DNA of 64,000 bases, from NCBI GenBank assembly GCA_028532985.1, contig JANCIK010000015.1, forward strand, positions 1-64,000, given 5' to 3'. Each line of letters begins with the position of its first letter. The stretch's first letter is position 1. Source of the stretch: Stropharia rugosoannulata (Eukaryota > Basidiomycota > Agaricomycetes > Agaricales > Strophariaceae). Positions 20,088 through 32,272 of the stretch are shown here, in pieces. The notes beneath the pieces were generated by a model. The model saw nothing but the letters and a program-made list of their open reading frames with translations, was not told where the DNA came from and did not search any database. Position numbers and translations under genes: made by a program.

Positions 20088-22949
20088 TCAAGCCACGGCG
20101 TCCCGGCGTGGTAAGGTGATCCACTTGCCACCATTGACTGTTCTATACCGTCCAGGTTCAATTGCCAGGGAGCCAATAACCCGCGGAGCATCAGGATGTT
20201 CCCGGTAGAACTTGGCCACCAGCTGAGGTGAGAAGACGTCTTCCGCATGCTCCCAGGAGTTCTCCTCATACCCATACCCCTTCCATTTGATGAGGAACTG
20301 AAGCCTGTTTCGATGGATGCGGCTGTTGAGGATGGCCTCAACCTCGTACTCCAGCTCGTTATCCACCAGCTCAGGTTCCGGAGGAGGCGCTGCAATGCGG
20401 CCCGGAATAGGGTCAGGGAGACAGGGCGTGAGCTTGACGACAGGGAAGACAGGGTGGAGACGCTTGAGAGAAACTGGGAGTTTGAGACGGTAGGCATGAG
20501 ATCCAACAGCAGCCTCGACCGTATACGGGCCCAGGAGACGGTGGGACAACTTCTTGGAGGGACGGGAGGTACGGATGTCTGACGCATCCAGGTAGACCTT
20601 GTCACCTGGTTTGTACACCGGAGAGGGTCACGTCGCCGGTTGTAGAAGCGAGCCATGTCATCTTTGGCCTTAGCCAGCGCTGACTTGGCTTCTTCCAATG
20701 TACTAGCCATCCGCTCCTTGAACTCATTCACAGTCTCCAGAGACGATGGAGCTTCATGAGGTTCAAAGCCCATCCGAGGGTGTCGTCCAGTGTCGAGCAT
20801 GAAAGGCGTATGCTGGGTGGAGGCGTGGACATGGTTGTTGTACTGGAACTCGGCCAGAGGCAAGAGATCCTCCCAGTCGTCCTGACGCTCATTCACGAAG
20901 GTCCGCAAGTACTGTTCCAACTCCATGTTAACGCGCTCCGTCTGACCATCAGATTGGGGGTGGTAGGCAGTGGACGTCGCCAGGCGGATTCCCAACAACC
21001 GGTAAAGCTCTCTAGTGAACTCGGCAATGAACTGAGGCCCACGATCCGAGAGGACTATCCGAGGGAGACCATGGTGGCGCCAGACATAACGGAGATAGAG
21101 CCGGGCCGCTCCAAGTGCACTAACAGTGGTAGTCGTTGGGATAAAGTGACCGCGCTTGGAGACTGAGTCTATCACGTTCATGATGGCGTCATGTCCATTG
21201 GAGAGAGGGAGTTCCACGATGAAGTCCACACTGATAACCGCCCAGCGCTGCTCAGGGATAGGGAGAGGATGAAGCTCACCAACTGGGCGGTGACGCTGGA
21301 TCTTGGTGCGAATACAGAGGTCACAGGTCTTGCAGTACTGCCCAATGTACCGAGACATCTGGGGCCACCAGTAGTTGTGCGATACTAACTCCAGTGTCTT
21401 CCAACGTCCAGCATGACCAGCCACCTTGGTGTCGTGGTGTAAGGAGACAATACGGCGGCGGAGATCAGGGTCGTTGGGGACGTAGATCTTATCCCGGAAG
21501 CTGAGGAGACCATCTTGCATCCTCCACTCCGAGGATCGCACAGAACGGGCCCCACTGCTCAACAAACCCTTTGCTGCCTTCGCCACCATCTCCTCATGTT
21601 TCCCCTGACGGTTTCCCTTCCGGATCTCGTGCAACAAGTCCTTCTCCTCGCCCACCAGCTCCACTGCCTCGAGCGCCCGGATAGCAAAGAAGGCGGGCTT
21701 GAGGAGTGTCATCTCAGCGTTATCCCCAGCGCCGTCTCCATGATCAGCTCGTCGCGAGAGGGCATCAGGTTTCCCCATGGAACGGCCAGGCGGTGGCGGA
21801 GCGTGAAGTCGAAGCGAGAGGTAGAGGACCAGCGGGCCTGTCTGTGGTTAAGCTTTTTGGCCGTCATGAAGTACTCCAGATTCTTGTGGTCTGTCCAGAT
21901 CTCCACCGGATGAGCTGCACCTTCAAGGAAGTGTCTCCACTCCTCCAGGGCTCGAATCACCGCTAGCATCTCCTTGTCATGGATCTCATAGTTACGCTGT
22001 ACGGGACTGAGGCTCTTGGAGTAATAGGCGACAGGGTGCCATTTCCCATCTTCACGCGACTGCTGAGAGAGCACAGCACCAGTAGCAAAGTCCGAGGAGT
22101 CTGCCTCAACGCGGTAGGGCAGGTCGTCACGAGGGAAAGCCAGGATGGGAGCCGAAGTCACCACAGTACGCAACATGTCAAAGGCGGCCTGAGCATCAGA
22201 GGACCACAACCAGGGAGTGTCCTTACGCGTCAGCTCAAAAAGCGGACGGGCATGGTGAGAGAAGTCCTCGATGAAGCGGCGATAGAAGTTGACGAAGCCC
22301 AAGAAGCTCTGTACCTCCTTGCATGACTTGGGAACCGGCCACTCTGCTACACCCGCAATCTTGACCGGGTCCATCTCCACCTGACCTTCCGAGATGATGA
22401 GCCCCAGATACTCAATGCAACGCTTCTCAAACTCGCACTTCTCCGGCTTGAGATACAACCGGTGGAGTCGCAGACGCTCCATGACCAGATGTGTCACCCG
22501 ACAATGTTCCTCGAGGGTCTTGGTGTAGATGAGGATATTGTCAAGGTAGACACAGACAATGCCCTCGAAAATGAGGTTGTTGAATATCTCGTTCATCATG
22601 GTCTGGAACGTTGCAGGCGAGTTGGTGAGACCAAAGAACATAACCGTAGGCTCGAACAGACCGCGGTTTGTTCAGAACGCCGCCTTCCACTCATCTCCCT
22701 CCTTGATGCGCACATTGTTGTACCCCCACCGCACATCAAGCTTGGTGAAGTAGCTGGCACCACGGAGTTGTTGGATGAGGTCAGAAACGAGAGGAAGTGG
22801 GTAGCGGTTCTTGATGGTCATGGCATTCAGCACACGGTAGTCCTGGATGAGGCGCAATGACCCGTCCTTCTTCTTGATAAAGAAGACAGGAGACGCCATC
22901 GGAGACTTAGAGGGACGAATACGGCCAGTGGCGAGGTTCTCCTCATCAG
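20088..22949 (-). pseudogene. Ty3 pol, C-terminal two thirds (RT, RNase H, integrase, chromodomain)
   Basis: Reading leftward: the RT begins near 22,949 ([20 protein letters not shown], then [14 protein letters not shown]). A TGA at 22,672-22,674 interrupts WKAAF...TNRGLFEP, where relatives have Arg. FFGLTNSPATFQ and the catalytic motif, here YLDN instead of YLDD, follow. RNase H (VEADSSDFATGAVLSQQ) and the integrase come next, with an HHCC finger (CKTCDLC), and the DDE residues SVDF, LSDRGPQF and SDGQTERVN. The chromodomain (LEYEVEAILNSRIHR, FLIKWKGYGYEENSWE) lies near 20,200-20,330. One-base breaks occur near 21,790 (RNase H to integrase) and near 20,625 (integrase to chromodomain). This product would copy the element RNA and insert the DNA, with the chromodomain guiding it to modified histones. 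As read here it is not translatable in one piece. The N-terminal part of pol lies beyond the nested element, at 32,273. Confidence 0.9.
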
Positions 22950-23360
22950 GCAAAACCTCAATTGCTGATAAGGAATTATTATGTATATTATGGAAGAATG
23001 AGGCTTGATCATGAAGGCATCAGGCCGCTTAGTCAGATCAGGTGGATAATGATTGCCCCCTCCTTATCCGGCCATGATCCAATGCTAATTTGCCCTTGTT
23101 TTAGCTTGGTCCGTCCAAATATATCAGTGATTAGGGCCAAATTTGATGACTATGCATACTTAGCTGGGCTCATTGTCCCCTCGCATCACGTCTATCATCG
23201 TGTATTTTCTCAAATATGTCAACATTATGCATGCATTAGGTAAAATAGAACATCGTATCATTGGCATTAAGGCAACATTAGAACACAATAAATGTAAAAT
23301 AAATGTCGGATAAACAGCATATAAATATAAATACTATTATAAAAATTAGACTATAGCCAT
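22950..23360. repeat. Left noncoding end of the Plavaka-type element
   Basis: It contains the inverted repeat and several words of the form TGATCATG, CATCAGG and AGATCAGG between 22,985 and 23,080. These resemble the clustered subterminal repeats that transposases of CACTA elements bind. No gene is present. Confidence 0.5.
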
Positions 23361-26001
23361 TTATGCCGTCTTTGCAGTCTCCAGAGTTTCGACAGCGAAG
23401 TCATCCTCACTCTCGTAACCACTAATGTCAAACACGGCCATGGCATTGCCACGGACTTCCTTCCTGTCGTCCTGGGGCACTTCACCACTGATGATACATT
23501 AGCGCTACACAATACATGATGTTTAAAAGAGTCACTTACACAACCTTGTTATACAAGTCAGACATGATGACATGAAAAGCCTTAAGGCTAGCATCATGTA
23601 GGTCATGTAGGTAGTCCATGTGGCGATTGTAGACCGACTTGTAGACCTCGCCGTTGAATTGATCAGATTTCTTTTTGATGTACGAGCCGCCGCGCCAGGC
23701 ATCAAGAGCTGCATGTATCTGATGTACCAATTCGGTAGGTAATCAATAACACAAGCAGATATGATAGTCTAGAGACTTACCCCCGTAGCCGCCAGAGCGA
23801 CTAAAGACATAGGCATCTCCGGCTCCTTTTTGTTAGGGTGGCTTGACTTATAGCGATCACGATGTCGATAACCGATGGAGTCTCGAGACGAAAAAAATGA
23901 AGCCCGGAGAATGTGAACCATTGCTGCGTTCAGGTACATCTCACGACCTTTCACGATCCACTTGTGCTGTATACGAGTAAGGTCAAATAGTAACATTCGT
24001 CACAATGAAGTATTGCATTATGCTACTTACATTCTTTGCTTCGTCCAGGCCCCAGTGCCCAGGATATATGTACGTGTCAGAGTCCAACAGAGCTTGAACG
24101 CGCTGTTGGCAGATCTTGTCAATCCCAAGCTGGAACACGGCGATTTGGTCAAGGGCGGTGCTGCGAACTGGGCCCCGGTAATGGGCCAGGCGGTCAATAA
24201 CCTAGTGACAGTGTGATGAAATGGTTTGTACAATGAGATGAAGGTCAGACACATACCCATTTACCCAATATCTTCGCATAGTCGTCGTCTTTCTTGATAC
24301 GTTTTCTGACCGCATTGATCGCCTCTGCATCCTCGGGATGCGCTTTTGCCCTCAGTTTAGCAGCTGCAGTAAGGACTTCGAGTCGATACTCAGGCGCTCT
24401 GTGCAGCTCCGGCCATGCATCCTCCGTGATGAGTGTTATCTCTGCAAGTTTGATAGCCTCCTTGCATACCATATGCACCGTCAGATTTTGCTGGAGAAGC
24501 CCTTTTCCACGAAGGTTCGTCACACTGGCCCACTTGTTCTCACCGCCTTCATCAAGATCTAGCTGCGCCTGCCGAACTTCACTAGATCTGCGTGAGGTGG
24601 TTGACATCCTTGACTGAGAGGAGTACAGCTCCGAAATGTTGCTATCACTGCTGTGGCGCGCACTTGCAGTCTTCTTGGTACGTGTGCCTATGGGGTTGGC
24701 CTGCTTCTCGGTCATGAGCGGTCGCTGTGATGAAATGCTTAGAACTAATATCAAAAGATAACAAGCAACTTGCCTCAAGGAAGAGTTTCTGTTCATTTTG
24801 TTTGCGCGACTGTCCCAACGTAGAGTGAAAATTTTGATTAGACTGAGACTCACAAATGAATACGTGGTTGTAACGTTACCTTGGGCCTCTCTGAGTCCTT
24901 AGGTGTCTCCTTCAATTTATGCTGCTGAGGACGGACGGCCTTATGGTCTTCATCTTCGGAAAACCTGCTGCGACTGAGAGAAGGCGAACGCGGACGACTG
25001 CGGCGGGGCTTCGATGCATAGGTGACATCTTCGTCGTCAATGTCGAACAGCTCTGCACTGCCATGCTTGGTCGGTGCCTACCAAAAGATTCACGTGAAGC
25101 AGGAAGAAAACAGCAGAGCCAGGATGAATACTCACCTCGGCCATGAAGATTTGGTTGAGCTGCGTCTCCGAAGCCATTTGCGGAAGTCCAGTGTCCGATT
25201 GACTAGCCTCGTCCGACCCTTCCGAACCCTCATCATCGTCATTGGAGTATGACTCAGAGCTATGGGAGTCTGGTTGAGATACCTTACGAGATTCGCGTAG
25301 CTGGTTTTTGTCTGTGGCCTTCGAGGTTACTGCAAGTAGGTAATAAGCGTCACGGCGAAAGAGTGGGGAAATGCTTTGATTGGCTGACCTTTCAGGTACG
25401 CTCCAACTAGGTCCGATGGACCGGAGAGCCCATTGAGCCATCAATTTTGTGACTTATGGACCGTGGGGGAAACTCACTTGCTTTAGTGCCACCACCTCTC
25501 TGCGATTTGCCACGATGCGTGGACCCCTGCTTCTGCTCCCTATTTTCTTTCTTGGAAGCTCTGGGACACTTGGAATCTACAACATGCCCGTTCAGAGCAA
25601 CAAATAATGACAGGGTGCTACTGCGCGCAAGCTCACCGCGGTCGACATCTTCATCAGCGGGTCCATTCTCCTCCTGGGGTGACTTGTGTCTTGTCTTGCG
25701 CTTCTCCCACACTACAACGCCAATGAGAAACTTTTTATCCTGTATTTTGACAGGTAACAGCAAACCTGGGTTCTGCATTAGTCGGGCTTTTGACGCACGA
25801 ACACCTGAAACATAGTAGCTGTGAGTTTACATGCCAGCATATGCACTGATTAGGCTAACCTCGCCCAGCAGTTATGAGCTCTTCGGCCTCGCGCTCCATC
25901 TGCATTTTGCGCATTGCTCTTTGCGTGTCTCTGCGGCCTTTAGAAGCTTGACTGGCCTCAAGGGCACTGTCGAAGTTCTCGTTATCTTCGGACGAACTCA
26001 T
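23361..26001 (-). CDS. DUF6532 domain protein of the Plavaka-type element
   Basis: The minus-strand ATG at 26,001 starts MSSSEDNENFDSALEASQAS. At least eight exons separated by 50-70 bp GT...AG introns follow. The first half is a long disordered, basic and Ser-rich region (RKTRHKSPQEE, RPRSPSLSRSR). The second half is a helical domain: TVHMVCKEAIKLAEITLITE, DAWPELHRAPEYRLEVL, then DSDTYIYPGHWG, SSHPNKKEPEMPMSLVALAA and ending ETLETAKTA before the stop at 23,361. These phrases are typical of the Agaricomycete domain catalogued as DUF6532, which has no known biochemical role. It is transcribed away from the transposase, sharing a region of about 290 bp between their starts, so both could use one divergent promoter. 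Exon borders in the N-terminal half are uncertain. Confidence 0.7.
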
Positions 26002-26288
26002 GGTCGGTTAGGCGGCTGGTTGGGACGACTTTACAAGTAGTACCACGATGGACAGGAAAAAACTCGCTGTATTGTCATGTTTGTCATGCAGAGTTTGTGA
26101 GCCTGACCCGTCATATACTTCCGTCGTGCATCACATCCAAACAGCGCGTCAACAGACGGGATATCAACAAACAGTGTACTCACAACCTCGAATATACGAA
26201 CTATAATTGCTGCTCGACGCGTCAATCAAGTAAGTGGGTCCTTCATGCTTGACTGTGGTCAATACTAACATCATGCCTGGTAGTATTT

Positions 26289-29200
26289 ATGGCCCGGACT
26301 CCCGTTTGCGTCGGATGTGACCGTTCATTCCCAACAACGCGCGGATACCTAGCACACTTGCGCCAGACTAGAGATGTGATGTGTCAAGATATATACCGGC
26401 AAATTCAGCGACGTTCCCCTCGTCCACAACGCCCTAAGACATCCATCACATCAACCATTTCTGAAGACGAAGAGCCTTCATCATTTGAAGGCGATTTGTT
26501 TGGCACACCTGAAGAATACGCGAACGACAGTTTTGGCCAGCCTTCAAGTTCTGAGGCCCAGCAAGAGGATGGCGCTGGACGCGATGATATGGTGGAAGCA
26601 GCAATGCAAGCCGCTGAAGAAGATGGGTGGGAGGTACCCCGACCAAATGCGCCTACAGTAAATGTACCTGTGCCCGATGAGGACGACAACTTGTTATCCG
26701 AACGGGGTGCTATCAGTGATGAACACCGGAGGGAATCAGAGCGCATACTTATCGGTGATGGTACTGGTGTCAAACCCAAGGTAACCGTGCGCTACTCTGA
26801 TCGACATCCGTCTGCTCTAGCCGGGCAAGCCTTACGGTACCATGAGACACCGGACGATCTCTACATGTCAATTGTCGGCTCAAAAGATAACCCATGGGCG
26901 CCTTTCCAGTCACGCCTCGACTGGGAAATGGCACGGTGGGCGAAACTGCGAGGTCCTGGGTCAACAGCATTTTCGGACTTGCTTACCATACCGGGGGTGA
27001 GCAATGTTCAGCTGGCTAAATATTTATCTATTTATCTCACCTGCTGTCTTACAGATTCAGGAAGCGCTTGGGCTGTCCTACAAGACCTCGGATGAGCTGA
27101 ACCGCATTATTGATAATAAGCTGCCGGGGCGTCCTGAATTTACAAGGCATGAATGTGCTGTTCAAGGCGAGGCATTTCAATTCTACAGTCGCAATATCAT
27201 TGAATGCCTACAAGCGATTTGGGGGGATGTGGACTTCGCGGAAGACTTAATATTTGAACCTGTCCGTCAGTATGCTGATGAAGATCAAACGATTCGGCTG
27301 TACCACGATATGCACACCGGAAAGTGGTGGTGGCGAAAACAGGTACGGTTCAGTTTACGTTGTATTTTATTCTGTAGTTAATCATTACCAGGCCGAAGTC
27401 GCATCAGCTACAAACGAGCAGAAGTGTACTATTGTTCCGATCATCATTTCATCGGACAAAACCCAGCTCACGCAGTTTCGCAACAAAACGGCATATCCTG
27501 TGTACATGACTATTGGAAACTTGCCCAAACACATACGACGCAAGCCTTCTCGACAAGGTCAAGTGCTGCTTTGCATTTGCCTACCACCAAACTCGAACAT
27601 ATTGGTAATAAGTCTAGTCGTCGCCGCTGCATGGCAAACCTCTTTCATTTCTGTATGAAGCGATTTTGGCCCCTCTCAAAGACGCTGGACGAGAGGGAAT
27701 TGTTCTTGTTAGTGGTGATGGCGCTGCTCGCCGTTGCTTCCCCATTTATGCCAGTTTTGTTGGTGATTACCCCGAGCAAGTCTTAGTGACTTTAGTGAAT
27801 ACAGGCACGTACTACACATACTACATTCTGATCACATTTCGGCTGCTAACTGCGGTTGAGTAGGCAAATGTCCGATATGCCCTGCGTCGCGAATAGGTAT
27901 AGGGAACTTGGACAGTATCTTACCGCCAGGACATTGAACCGATCCTGGAAGCACTTGGCCAGTTCGACGAAGGGTGCACCATATTCGCCAACGCGTGCTC
28001 GCGGCGGTATCAAGCCAGTTCAAGGCCCATTCTGGGAGGAACTCCCATTTCTCAACATCTATCAGGCAATTACACCGGATATTTTGCATCAGTTGTTCCA
28101 GGGCATACTAAAGCATGTCCTTGCGTGGTTACGAAAAGCATGCGGCGATGCAGAGATCGATGCGAGGTGTCGTCGATTACCCCCCAATCATCACATTCGA
28201 CTGTTCATGAACGGGATTACGCACATGTCCAGGGTCACCGGAACGGAGCATGAACAGATTGCCCGCTTCATCTTGGGTATTCTTGTCGACATTTCCCTTC
28301 CAAACGGTATCTCTTCAGCCCCTCTTATTCGAGTCGTGCGCGCCTTACTTGATTTCATTCAACTTTCGCGCTATCCCATTCATAGTTCAGCTACGCTGGA
28401 CTCTCTGGATGAGGCTCTTGCTGAGTTTCATTCCTCCCGGCATATCTTTGTGGACATGGGTATTCGCGAGCACTTCGACATGCCAAAAATGCACGCTATG
28501 GGTCACTATCGTTTTTTCATTGAGTTGTTTGGTACGCTGGACAACTTCAATACGGAAACTACGGAACGTCTACATATCGATATGGCCAAACATGCGTACG
28601 CCGCCACGAACCGGAAGGACGAATACTGCCAGATGACCCTATGGTTGGACCGCCAAGAGAAAATTCGTTTACACGAGAAGTATATTCGACGTCGGCTCGC
28701 CACGGACAACCCCGGGCCCTGTGTTGAAAGGCCTCTGATCTCACTAATCCCGCGCCGTGAACAGCAGATGTCAAAGCACCCATCTAAGCGGCGAGTTAGC
28801 CTCGCTATTATCCGGGCAGAGTACGGCGCAACTCACTTTGAATGGGCTTTACGGCGTTTTGTGGCATTGTATCAGCATCCCAGTGTCTCGTCCAATGCTC
28901 AGTTAGAGACGCTTGCTCATGCCATACACCTCAACTTCACTCGCATCTCTGTATACCACCGCATCAAATTCACCAGCCGCGACGTCCATAATCTCGATCC
29001 TCTGAAGGCCAGCGTGGTAGACTCCATTCATGTAGAACCCGCGCGCACGGACAAGTATGGGAAAAGGGTTCCAGGTCGATTTGATGTTGGACTGGTCAAC
29101 GTGGGCGATGGTGGAGCATCTGGACTTGAAGGTACATTTTATTCTGATAATATCTGTCAATAAGCGTGCTAAATGTGATTTAAATGTAATTACAGGGTGG

Positions 29201-29551
29201 TCTGCAGGCCGTGTACGCTGCATATTCACAATTCCTAACGACCACATCGCAAAATGGTTCCCAAATGGTTTCGAGCACAAGCATTTGGCCTATGTTGAAT
29301 GGTATACACCGTTTAGCCAGGCGCGACTGGATCGCCACAGCCGACTATACCGCATTGCACCTCATATCAAGAACAATTCGCGCGTCTGCAGCATTGTCCC
29401 TATCACATTTATCCGGCAAAGTATACATCTGTTTCCAAAATTTGGGCCTGTGGCTCCAGTCCAGTGGAAATCAAGCAATGTCTTAGACCTCGCAAAAGCT
29501 TTCTACGTCAACCCTTTCCTCGACCGCTTTACCTTTTCGACAATCACATAA
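26289..29551 (+). CDS. Plavaka-type transposase with N-terminal C2H2 finger (frame-damaged)
   Basis: Exon 1 (26,289-26,996) starts MARTPVCVGCDRSF with a C2H2-like finger (CVGC...HLRQTRDVMC variant), an acidic linker, then WAPFQSRLDWEMARWAKLRG. Exon 2 (27,055-27,342) contains LGLSYKTSDELNRIID and LYHDMHTGKWWW. Exon 3 from 27,392 contains IISSDKTQLTQFRNKTAYPV, a conserved block of the RNase H-fold catalytic core, followed by SRRRCMANLFH and SGDGAARRCFPIYASFVGDY. The long open part 28,002-29,131 contains ITPDILHQLFQGILKH and MHAMGHYRFF. After a 64-bp intron the last exon (29,196-29,551) encodes HLAYVEWYTPFS and LFPKFGPVAP. This is the usual order in basidiomycete Plavaka transposases, which excise and insert the element. 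One-base frame breaks are visible near 27,575, 27,660 and 28,000, and possibly near 27,930. They may be mutations or sequence errors. Confidence 0.85.
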
Positions 29552-29693
29552 TACCGAAGCCAGGCGCCCGCCTCGATCATATATACCATACAAGGTAATC
29601 AACTGTATAGTTGCTCGATTACCCAAAATTTCATTCGGTCTTTAGCTCTGTCCAGCCTGAGCCTTATCCAACCGGCCTTCTCAGCAATATTCT

Positions 29694-30577
29694 ATGTCCA
29701 CCTCCAGCAATAGCGTTGAAGAACTCGCTCTTACGGGCAATGGCACTCACAATAGCCACGGGGACGGTGATAAACTTGCCAACTCCGAGCTCATTATCCG
29801 GGCGTACGTACCTTCATCCAGACGCCTCGGACCCTGGCAACTTACCGCTTCTACAGTGTTCATTTAGCAATACCTGGGGACCATGCGGACATGGGCAGCG
29901 GCGTTTTGAATGGCATTGCATCCTCAGTTGCCACTGAAGAGTACGTCGTCATGGTTGGTCTAATCATAACACCTCTAATCTTGTTCTTTAGCAGGGAATA
30001 TCCGGCTGCATTGGCTGCTGCTCTTGAGAGAGCACCAATCAGCTACACCGAATTCCGTGCCGCTGTTGCAGAGGTGCAGACCGCTGAACCTCTTACGTAT
30101 ACTCAGTACCTTCAGGCCTACACGGACTCTCAATGCTGGACAATGCCCCGCTCGTTTAGTAGCGATTTCGGGGATATCCCGCACCCGTTCGCTTTACGCG
30201 ACTTTGTGGACCATGGAAGCTCGGACAAGGAGAATGTCCCCCCTACTCTTGACGCTACTCGCGACGACGACGTTGACATTCCCGACCTGGTTAGTTCCTC
30301 AGACGATGAAATCAGCGCTCCTTCGCCTTTCACTTCGAATTACAAACAGCACCGCGACCAGTTACACGAAGTGAAGCAGTACCTGATTGGGAAAAACCGT
30401 CATCACGAAGCCTCAGTTATCACCAATCAGCTGTACATGAACCACATCGAGGCTGTCAAGAATCGAAAGATACGCAGCAGGGAAAAGGTGCTTAGGAGGC
30501 AGTTACAGAAGGTAGATGACAGGTTGGACCAGGCTCGCCGAGCATTTCAAGTACTTATGCGTCGTCTCGATGCCTAG
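29694..30577 (+). CDS. Accessory gene 1 of the Plavaka-type element, unknown function
   Basis: A start at 29,694 (MSTSSNSVEELALTGNG) leads, through an intron whose borders I could not settle, to an open stretch ending at 30,577. That part contains YPAALAAALERAPISYTEF, an acidic segment (DDDVDIPDLVSSSDDE), and a Lys/Arg-rich coiled-coil end (REKVLRRQLQKVDDRLDQAR). An intron is likely at about 29,940-29,992 (GTACGTCG...TTTAG). No domain is recognised. It is downstream of the transposase in the same direction. The coiled coil suggests a protein partner of the transposase, but that is inference only. Confidence 0.5.
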
Positions 30578-30979
30578 TGGTTTGAATAGTAATTTACTAG
30601 CATTATCTCATAGCCACTCATTTACGTTCATTACTTACTAAAATATAATTGTCTACAATGTTTAATTGTCCACCTGATCAAATGAATGACGTGCCCTAAA
30701 CAACCGGGCTTTCAATTTTGTGATGCATTTGCGCTTGCTTGCGTCCCACCATCGTCTGCCAGTGCCTACTTTCTATCCGTTCGCAGTTGCGACCTGCGGT
30801 CCGCCGTTCCATGGAATGGGCGCATTTGGTAGTCCCAGTATTCACAAAAGCGGTAATTGGGAAAAAGATATGCCATACTACACCGGTGATTATTTTTTAC
30901 TGTCCCACGCGAAATTTTTATACTGACCCAATCCTTCTCACTTACCAGTAAGAACAACGTACCACCCGACGTAAGAAGG

Positions 30980-31817
30980 ATGCCACGCGCCGAGTCCACA
31001 ACGCCCCGTCGTAGTCAGAAGGGTAAACAAGGCCCTGCACAGGTGGTCAGCATTGCTCGTACTGCAAGCAGTGCCCGTGCTCAGACCACAGCACTTGTTT
31101 TGAAGGCTGACAGGTACGCCAGTGTTTCCTATTGTACCGCTTTTGAACGTCTTGCGTAGTTCTTGATGATATACTGACCTCATTACAAATAGTGAACGGT
31201 CTCCAAAGAACCCAGAGAGCACTGCACATCCTGCCGACTCGGAATACTTCGGTCCAGAGACGCAAATGGAGCTCCTTGGGGCATTTGGCGGCATTTTAGC
31301 CAGACGCGACGCGGCTGCTAGTACCCAGTCCAATGGCACGTCACCTATGGCCGGCATACAAACCCCATTGAAGGGCTCCCCCGCCACAGGTGCTTCCAAC
31401 AGCACGGACTGGCTTAAGCAGCGCAATGCGGCCGCGGAAGTTCGCTGGCAGAAACCCTCGGACGTTACTGGTGGAGTTGTTCAATCCGGCAATGACTCCG
31501 AGACCGTGAGCGAGACAGAAGATGAACGTGAGCCGCCTGAAATCATACCGACTGCCCGAGCTCCCAAGGCATCATCGGTTGAAATACTGAAAACTGTGAA
31601 CGTCGAGACAGACAGCCTCGTTCGGTCTCTGCAGAGCTTTGACCTGCGTTTACAAAACCTTCAGAAGCATCTCGGCCAATACAAGCTGGCGCGCGAAGAC
31701 GAAGATCGTTTTGCTCACTCGGTGGGTCAGAAGATGTCTGGTGCGGAGAAGGCCTTGAATGCGTCCCGGCTTGCTATGCTCGAAATGGCCCAGGCGCTGC
31801 AGGGTAACAAGGAATAA
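30980..31817 (+). CDS. Accessory gene 2 of the Plavaka-type element, unknown function
   Basis: The ATG at 30,980 starts MPRAESTTPRRSQKGKQGP, a basic N-terminus. An intron of about 80 bp (31,112 to about 31,192) with a clean GT...AG joins to SERSPKNPESTAHPADSEYF and runs open to 31,817. The middle is Ser/Thr/Glu-rich; the C-terminus is a heptad-like coiled coil (FDLRLQNLQKHLGQYKLARE). There is no membrane segment and no known domain. With the other three genes it fills the element, so it is probably part of the transposition machinery or its regulation. Confidence 0.55.
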
Positions 31818-32272
31818 TCTGTTATTGTATATAGCATGTCATGTACACGTCTATCTGTAGTTATGCGAATATTTTTTCGCATTTTGTTTGATTTTTGTGT
31901 TGGACTTGACTTCGACTTCGACTTTGCGAGATGGACTACGTGACGAGTGACCACTGGTATATGTGACTGAGAGGTAATGTGACTGTTAAGCCACATGATC
32001 AGACTCTCGTCCATAGCAGCACAGAACAGATAAGTTGTTCTAAATGGCCAGTGTAAGTGTTAGTGAAAATGGGTTGAGGATCAGATGTGATCTGCATAAT
32101 GGGTGCTTAGTGGTTGTATATAAGTGGTAATAAGCAAATTGCTGTGATATAAATGAATGTAATAAGCAAAGAAAAGGCGTGAATAAATATCAATAAGAAA
32201 CCGTACTAGATTATCCTACATATCTTACCTGCTTGAAACCTGATTTTACCATATCATAAAATGAGGTTTTTC
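31818..32272. repeat. Right noncoding end of the Plavaka-type element
   Basis: It is AT-rich, with an imperfect TTCGACTTCGACTT stretch near 31,907 and words such as ACATGATCAGAC and GGATCAGATGTGATC near 31,995-32,090. It ends in the inverted repeat. No gene is present. Confidence 0.5.

Larger units (their letters stand above)
22950..32272 (+). mobile_element. Plavaka-type (CACTA-related) DNA transposon, 9.3 kb, with four genes
   Basis: The element splits the Ty3 pol gene. Its ends are inverted repeats: GCAAAACCTCAATTGCTGAT on the left and GAAAAACCTCATTTTATGAT read inward from the right, with about 18 of 22 positions equal beyond the first two bases. The three bases CAG flank both sides (22,947-22,949 and 32,273-32,275), matching the three-base duplication usual for CACTA-type elements. 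It carries a DUF6532 gene (minus), the transposase (plus) and two plus-strand accessory genes. TGATCA-containing words near both ends may be subterminal binding sites. Confidence 0.82.

Noticed and set aside
20247..22860. Plus-strand open frames opposite the Ty3 pol gene
   Set aside because: They are antisense shadows of the integrase and RT coding sequence and carry no independent motif.
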